Assembly (NCBI GenBank): GCA_030614505.1
Contig: JAUWTX010000064.1
Location: forward strand, 1 to 8,656
Reading direction: 5' to 3'
Length of the DNA stretch: 8,656 nt
Origin: Desulfuromonadales bacterium
GTDB lineage: Bacteria > Desulfobacterota > Desulfuromonadia > Desulfuromonadales > BM103
The position numbers were made by a program, and so were the translations under genes. How positions within the stretch are numbered: position 1 is the first letter of the stretch; every line of letters starts with the position of its first letter. This document shows, in pieces, positions 6,881 to 8,656 of this stretch. The notes under the pieces were generated by a model, which had not been told where the DNA came from, searched no databases, and worked only from the letters and a program-made list of their open reading frames with translations.

Positions 6881-7756
6881 TCAATGCATCACGACTTCCG
6901 CGCCGTTGCGCAGCACCGCAACCCACTCCTCCAGAAGTTTTGCCCCCCTGGCCTTCTTGAGAAAACCGACGATTTTGCCACGTGCTTCTTCCAGTGTCGG
7001 AGGTGACGGGATCTCGTGAGCAGTTACCTTGATAAGATGATAACCGTAGGGTGTTCTTACAGGGTCACCAAGTTCGTCGACAATTTGGCTGAAAGCCGCA
7101 TCGGCAAAAGCAGGATCAACATCCTCACGCCGGATGAAACCAAGCTCGCCACCACCTGGTGCACTGGCACAAACAGAATGCCGCCTAGCGACTTCCGCGA
7201 ACCCTTCCTGCTCGGCTTGCACCTTGAGTGATTTGGCATATTCCAGAGCTGCATCATGGTCATCCGGGTCGAGGGGGATCAGAATATGACTGGCCCGTAC
7301 CCGCTCATGATCACGCAACTTGTCCTGATGGTCCGAAAAAAATCGTCTGATCTCCTTATCGCTCGGTTCGGGCAAAGTATCAAGCTTGCGCGCCGACATC
7401 TGGTCAACTGTGACATCCTTGCGAACCATTCTCAAAAAGGAAGCCTCATCCATACCTCGTTCGGCCAGGCGCTTCCAGAAATCCGCGGGATTGCCCATCA
7501 TACGCAGAATTCTGGAAGATTCATCCTTAACGGCAGCCTCGTCAGCTACAAACCCTTCCGCCAGCGCAGCCTGAAATATCAGTTCCCTGGCAATCAACCG
7601 CTCCAGGGCCATCTTCTTTAATTCGGCGTGCGATTCCTGGGGGACTTCATCGAGAGTGGCGTGAAAAAGCTCCTGAGCCAGGCTCTGCATAGCGGCATTG
7701 AGGGCTTTATTATCTACCGGCGAACCGTTGACGGTCACCGCCAATTGCTCCATCAT
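6881..7756 (-). CDS. Parvulin-type peptidyl-prolyl cis-trans isomerase with SurA-like N-terminal region
   Basis: The predicted role is cis-trans isomerisation of peptidyl-prolyl bonds and chaperone-like folding help. Of 291 residues, 1-145 are helical and SurA_N/trigger-like, and about 150-247 form the parvulin domain. Motifs include RASHILI (154-160), FAEVARRHS (186-194), GGGELGFIRREDVDPAF (201-217) and DPVRTPYGYHLIKV (231-244), matching E. coli PpiC GGDLG and FGYHIIKV segments. A helical C-terminal tail follows. Unlike SurA or PrsA, the N-terminus (MMEQLAVTVNG) shows no signal peptide, membrane anchor or lipobox, so a cytoplasmic location is inferred. AAGGAG at 7766-7761 lies 4 bases before the first ATG and 7 before the second (7753), so the second may be the real start. 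It is 58 bases downstream of rsmA and likely co-transcribed. NifM-like or general folding roles are both possible; no nif gene is visible here. Confidence 0.9.
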   Translation of the reverse strand: MMEQLAVTVNGSPVDNKALNAAMQSLAQELFHATLDEVPQESHAELKKMALERLIARELIFQAALAEGFVADEAAVKDESSRILRMMGNPADFWKRLAERGMDEASFLRMVRKDVTVDQMSARKLDTLPEPSDKEIRRFFSDHQDKLRDHERVRASHILIPLDPDDHDAALEYAKSLKVQAEQEGFAEVARRHSVCASAPGGGELGFIRREDVDPAFADAAFSQIVDELGDPVRTPYGYHLIKVTAHEIPSPPTLEEARGKIVGFLKKARGAKLLEEWVAVLRNGAEVVMH

Positions 7757-7760
7757 TATT

Positions 7761-7766
7761 CTCCTT
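7761..7766 (-). promoter_or_regulatory. Strong Shine-Dalgarno of the parvulin gene
   Basis: AAGGAG on the minus strand is 4 bases from ATG at 7756 and 7 bases from the adjacent in-frame ATG at 7753. The spacing favours the second ATG, which would shorten the protein by one residue. Confidence 0.75.
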
Positions 7767-7814
7767 ATATTCCTAAAGCCCCCTCAGACCAACTAGCAAG
7801 AGTCTGACCAGACA

Positions 7815-8609
7815 CTACTGATACGAACTCAAAACGTTGGCCAAGGCACCGAATTCTTCTATCTTAAGAGTTTCACCACGTCGACCGGGATCAATTCCCG
7901 CCTCAGAAAATGCTTGATCAATCTGTTCCGCCAACCAACCTGAGCCACGCAGACTATTACGCAGAGTCTTGCGCCGCTGGGCAAAAGCACCTTTCACCAG
8001 CTTCCGATACAACTCTTCATCATGCAACACCATGCGGGGTTCTGACAGGGGCTCAAGGCTAAGGACGACAGAATCAACTTTCGGCGGCGGATGGAAAGCG
8101 CCGGGAGGAACTTTAACAATCTTCTCAATCCGAAACCAGGTCTGCATAAGAACACTCAGGATGCCGTAACTGCGTGTCCCCTCTTCTGCCACCAGGCGAT
8201 CGCCAACTTCCTTTTGGAACATGAGAACAAGGCGGCGGAAAGCATGACGATGATCAAGAGCTTTGAACAACACCTGACTGGAGATATTGTAAGGCAGGTT
8301 GGCAATCAGCTTGTAAGGCGGGTTTGTTAGCAACTCTGTCCAGTCGAGTCGCAACACATCACCGATTTCGACATCAAGATTCTTCTCGTCACGGGCCAAC
8401 AGAGCCGCACCAAGATCACGATCGATCTCAACGGCAAGCACTGGCAAACCAGTCGCCAACAGGCGTTCAGTCAAGGCCCCGGGGCCTGGCCCGATTTCCA
8501 GAATCCGGTCATTCTCCTGAAAATCAGCCGCCGCAATAATGCGATCCAGCACATGCTGATCATGCAGGAAATTCTGACCGAAACGTTTTCTTGGACGATG
8601 ATTGCTCAT
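7815..8609 (-). CDS. rsmA: 16S rRNA (adenine1518-N6/adenine1519-N6) dimethyltransferase
   Basis: RsmA (KsgA) transfers four methyl groups from S-adenosylmethionine to two adjacent adenosines near the 3' end of 16S rRNA during small-subunit maturation. The 264-residue product is close to the family length (E. coli 273). Motifs are RKRFGQNFLHD (7-17), the SAM-binding EIGPGPGALT (38-47), EIDRD (61-65), the substrate-adenine motif NLPYNIS (104-110), FQKEV (131-135), FHPPPKVDSVV (172-182) and the C-terminal QRRKTLRN (211-218). The ATG at 8609-8607 gives the expected short N-terminus. However, the sequence directly upstream is a heptamer-repeat array, separated by no spacer, and no Shine-Dalgarno is recognisable. 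The parvulin gene follows after 58 bases. In E. coli a parvulin (surA) also shares an operon with ksgA, a loose parallel. Confidence 0.97.
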   Translation of the reverse strand: MSNHRPRKRFGQNFLHDQHVLDRIIAAADFQENDRILEIGPGPGALTERLLATGLPVLAVEIDRDLGAALLARDEKNLDVEIGDVLRLDWTELLTNPPYKLIANLPYNISSQVLFKALDHRHAFRRLVLMFQKEVGDRLVAEEGTRSYGILSVLMQTWFRIEKIVKVPPGAFHPPPKVDSVVLSLEPLSEPRMVLHDEELYRKLVKGAFAQRRKTLRNSLRGSGWLAEQIDQAFSEAGIDPGRRGETLKIEEFGALANVLSSYQ

Positions 8610-8647
8610 AGGAACGCGGGACGCGGAACGAGGAACGCGAAAACCTC
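8610..8647 (+). repeat. Heptamer array abutting the rsmA start codon (continues toward or past window end)
   Basis: Four tandem units AGGAACG, CGGGACG, CGGAACG, AGGAACG (8610-8637) are followed by CGAAAACCTC (8638-8647). The layout matches the arm at 748-785: four heptamers, then the identical CGAAAACCTC. The first unit begins at the base next to the rsmA ATG. An inverted partner, if present, would lie beyond the window. Confidence 0.88.
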
Positions 8648-8656
8648 TAATCTTAA

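Noticed and set aside
7757..7814. TCAGAC/GTCTGA hairpin between rsmA and the parvulin gene as a terminator
   Set aside because: The 6-bp stem is followed by GGGGGCTTT rather than a T run, and the downstream gene is close with a strong ribosome-binding site, so termination is unlikely.

Overview
The window is a compact, GC-moderate bacterial chromosome segment in which every recognisable gene lies on the minus strand. In transcription order (right to left) they are rsmA (16S rRNA dimethyltransferase), a cytoplasmic-looking parvulin peptidyl-prolyl isomerase, a 1584-residue NAD-dependent glutamate dehydrogenase of the large (about 160-180 kDa) class, panB, and the first 246 codons of panC, which runs off the left edge. 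The protein sequences look like a Gram-negative bacterium of the Desulfuromonadales/Geobacter kind. This is an impression from sequence style, not from a database search. No tRNA, rRNA, CRISPR array, transposase or prophage gene is visible.

Layout: 1-740 panC (5' part); 741-860 the panB-panC gap, filled by a long inverted pair of heptamer arrays; 861-1673 panB, starting at a TTG; 1674-2007 a 334-base gap holding an intrinsic terminator just in front of panB, a structured GC-rich leader, an AT-rich stretch that probably contains the promoter, and another heptamer array touching the gdh stop; 2008-6762 gdh; 6763-6880 a gap with a candidate promoter; 6881-7756 the parvulin gene; 7757-7814 a short gap; 7815-8609 rsmA; 8610-8656 a fourth heptamer array that abuts the rsmA start codon.

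How the genes relate: panB and panC make the two consecutive enzymes that lead to pantothenate (vitamin B5, the precursor of coenzyme A) and are evidently co-transcribed. The large glutamate dehydrogenase feeds glutamate carbon to 2-oxoglutarate. rsmA and the parvulin gene are housekeeping functions in ribosome maturation and protein folding.

Two non-coding signals stand out. First, the panB leader can form three mutually exclusive helices (anti-antiterminator, antiterminator, terminator) ending 25 bases before the start codon. This is the layout of a transcription attenuator or riboswitch, and I could not match it to a known class. Second, a dispersed element built of heptamers with consensus [C/A]GG[G/A]ACG occupies three of the five gaps, lying within 1-7 bases of start or stop codons. 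The two genes whose starts it abuts (panC and rsmA) lack a good Shine-Dalgarno sequence, while the three without it have one.
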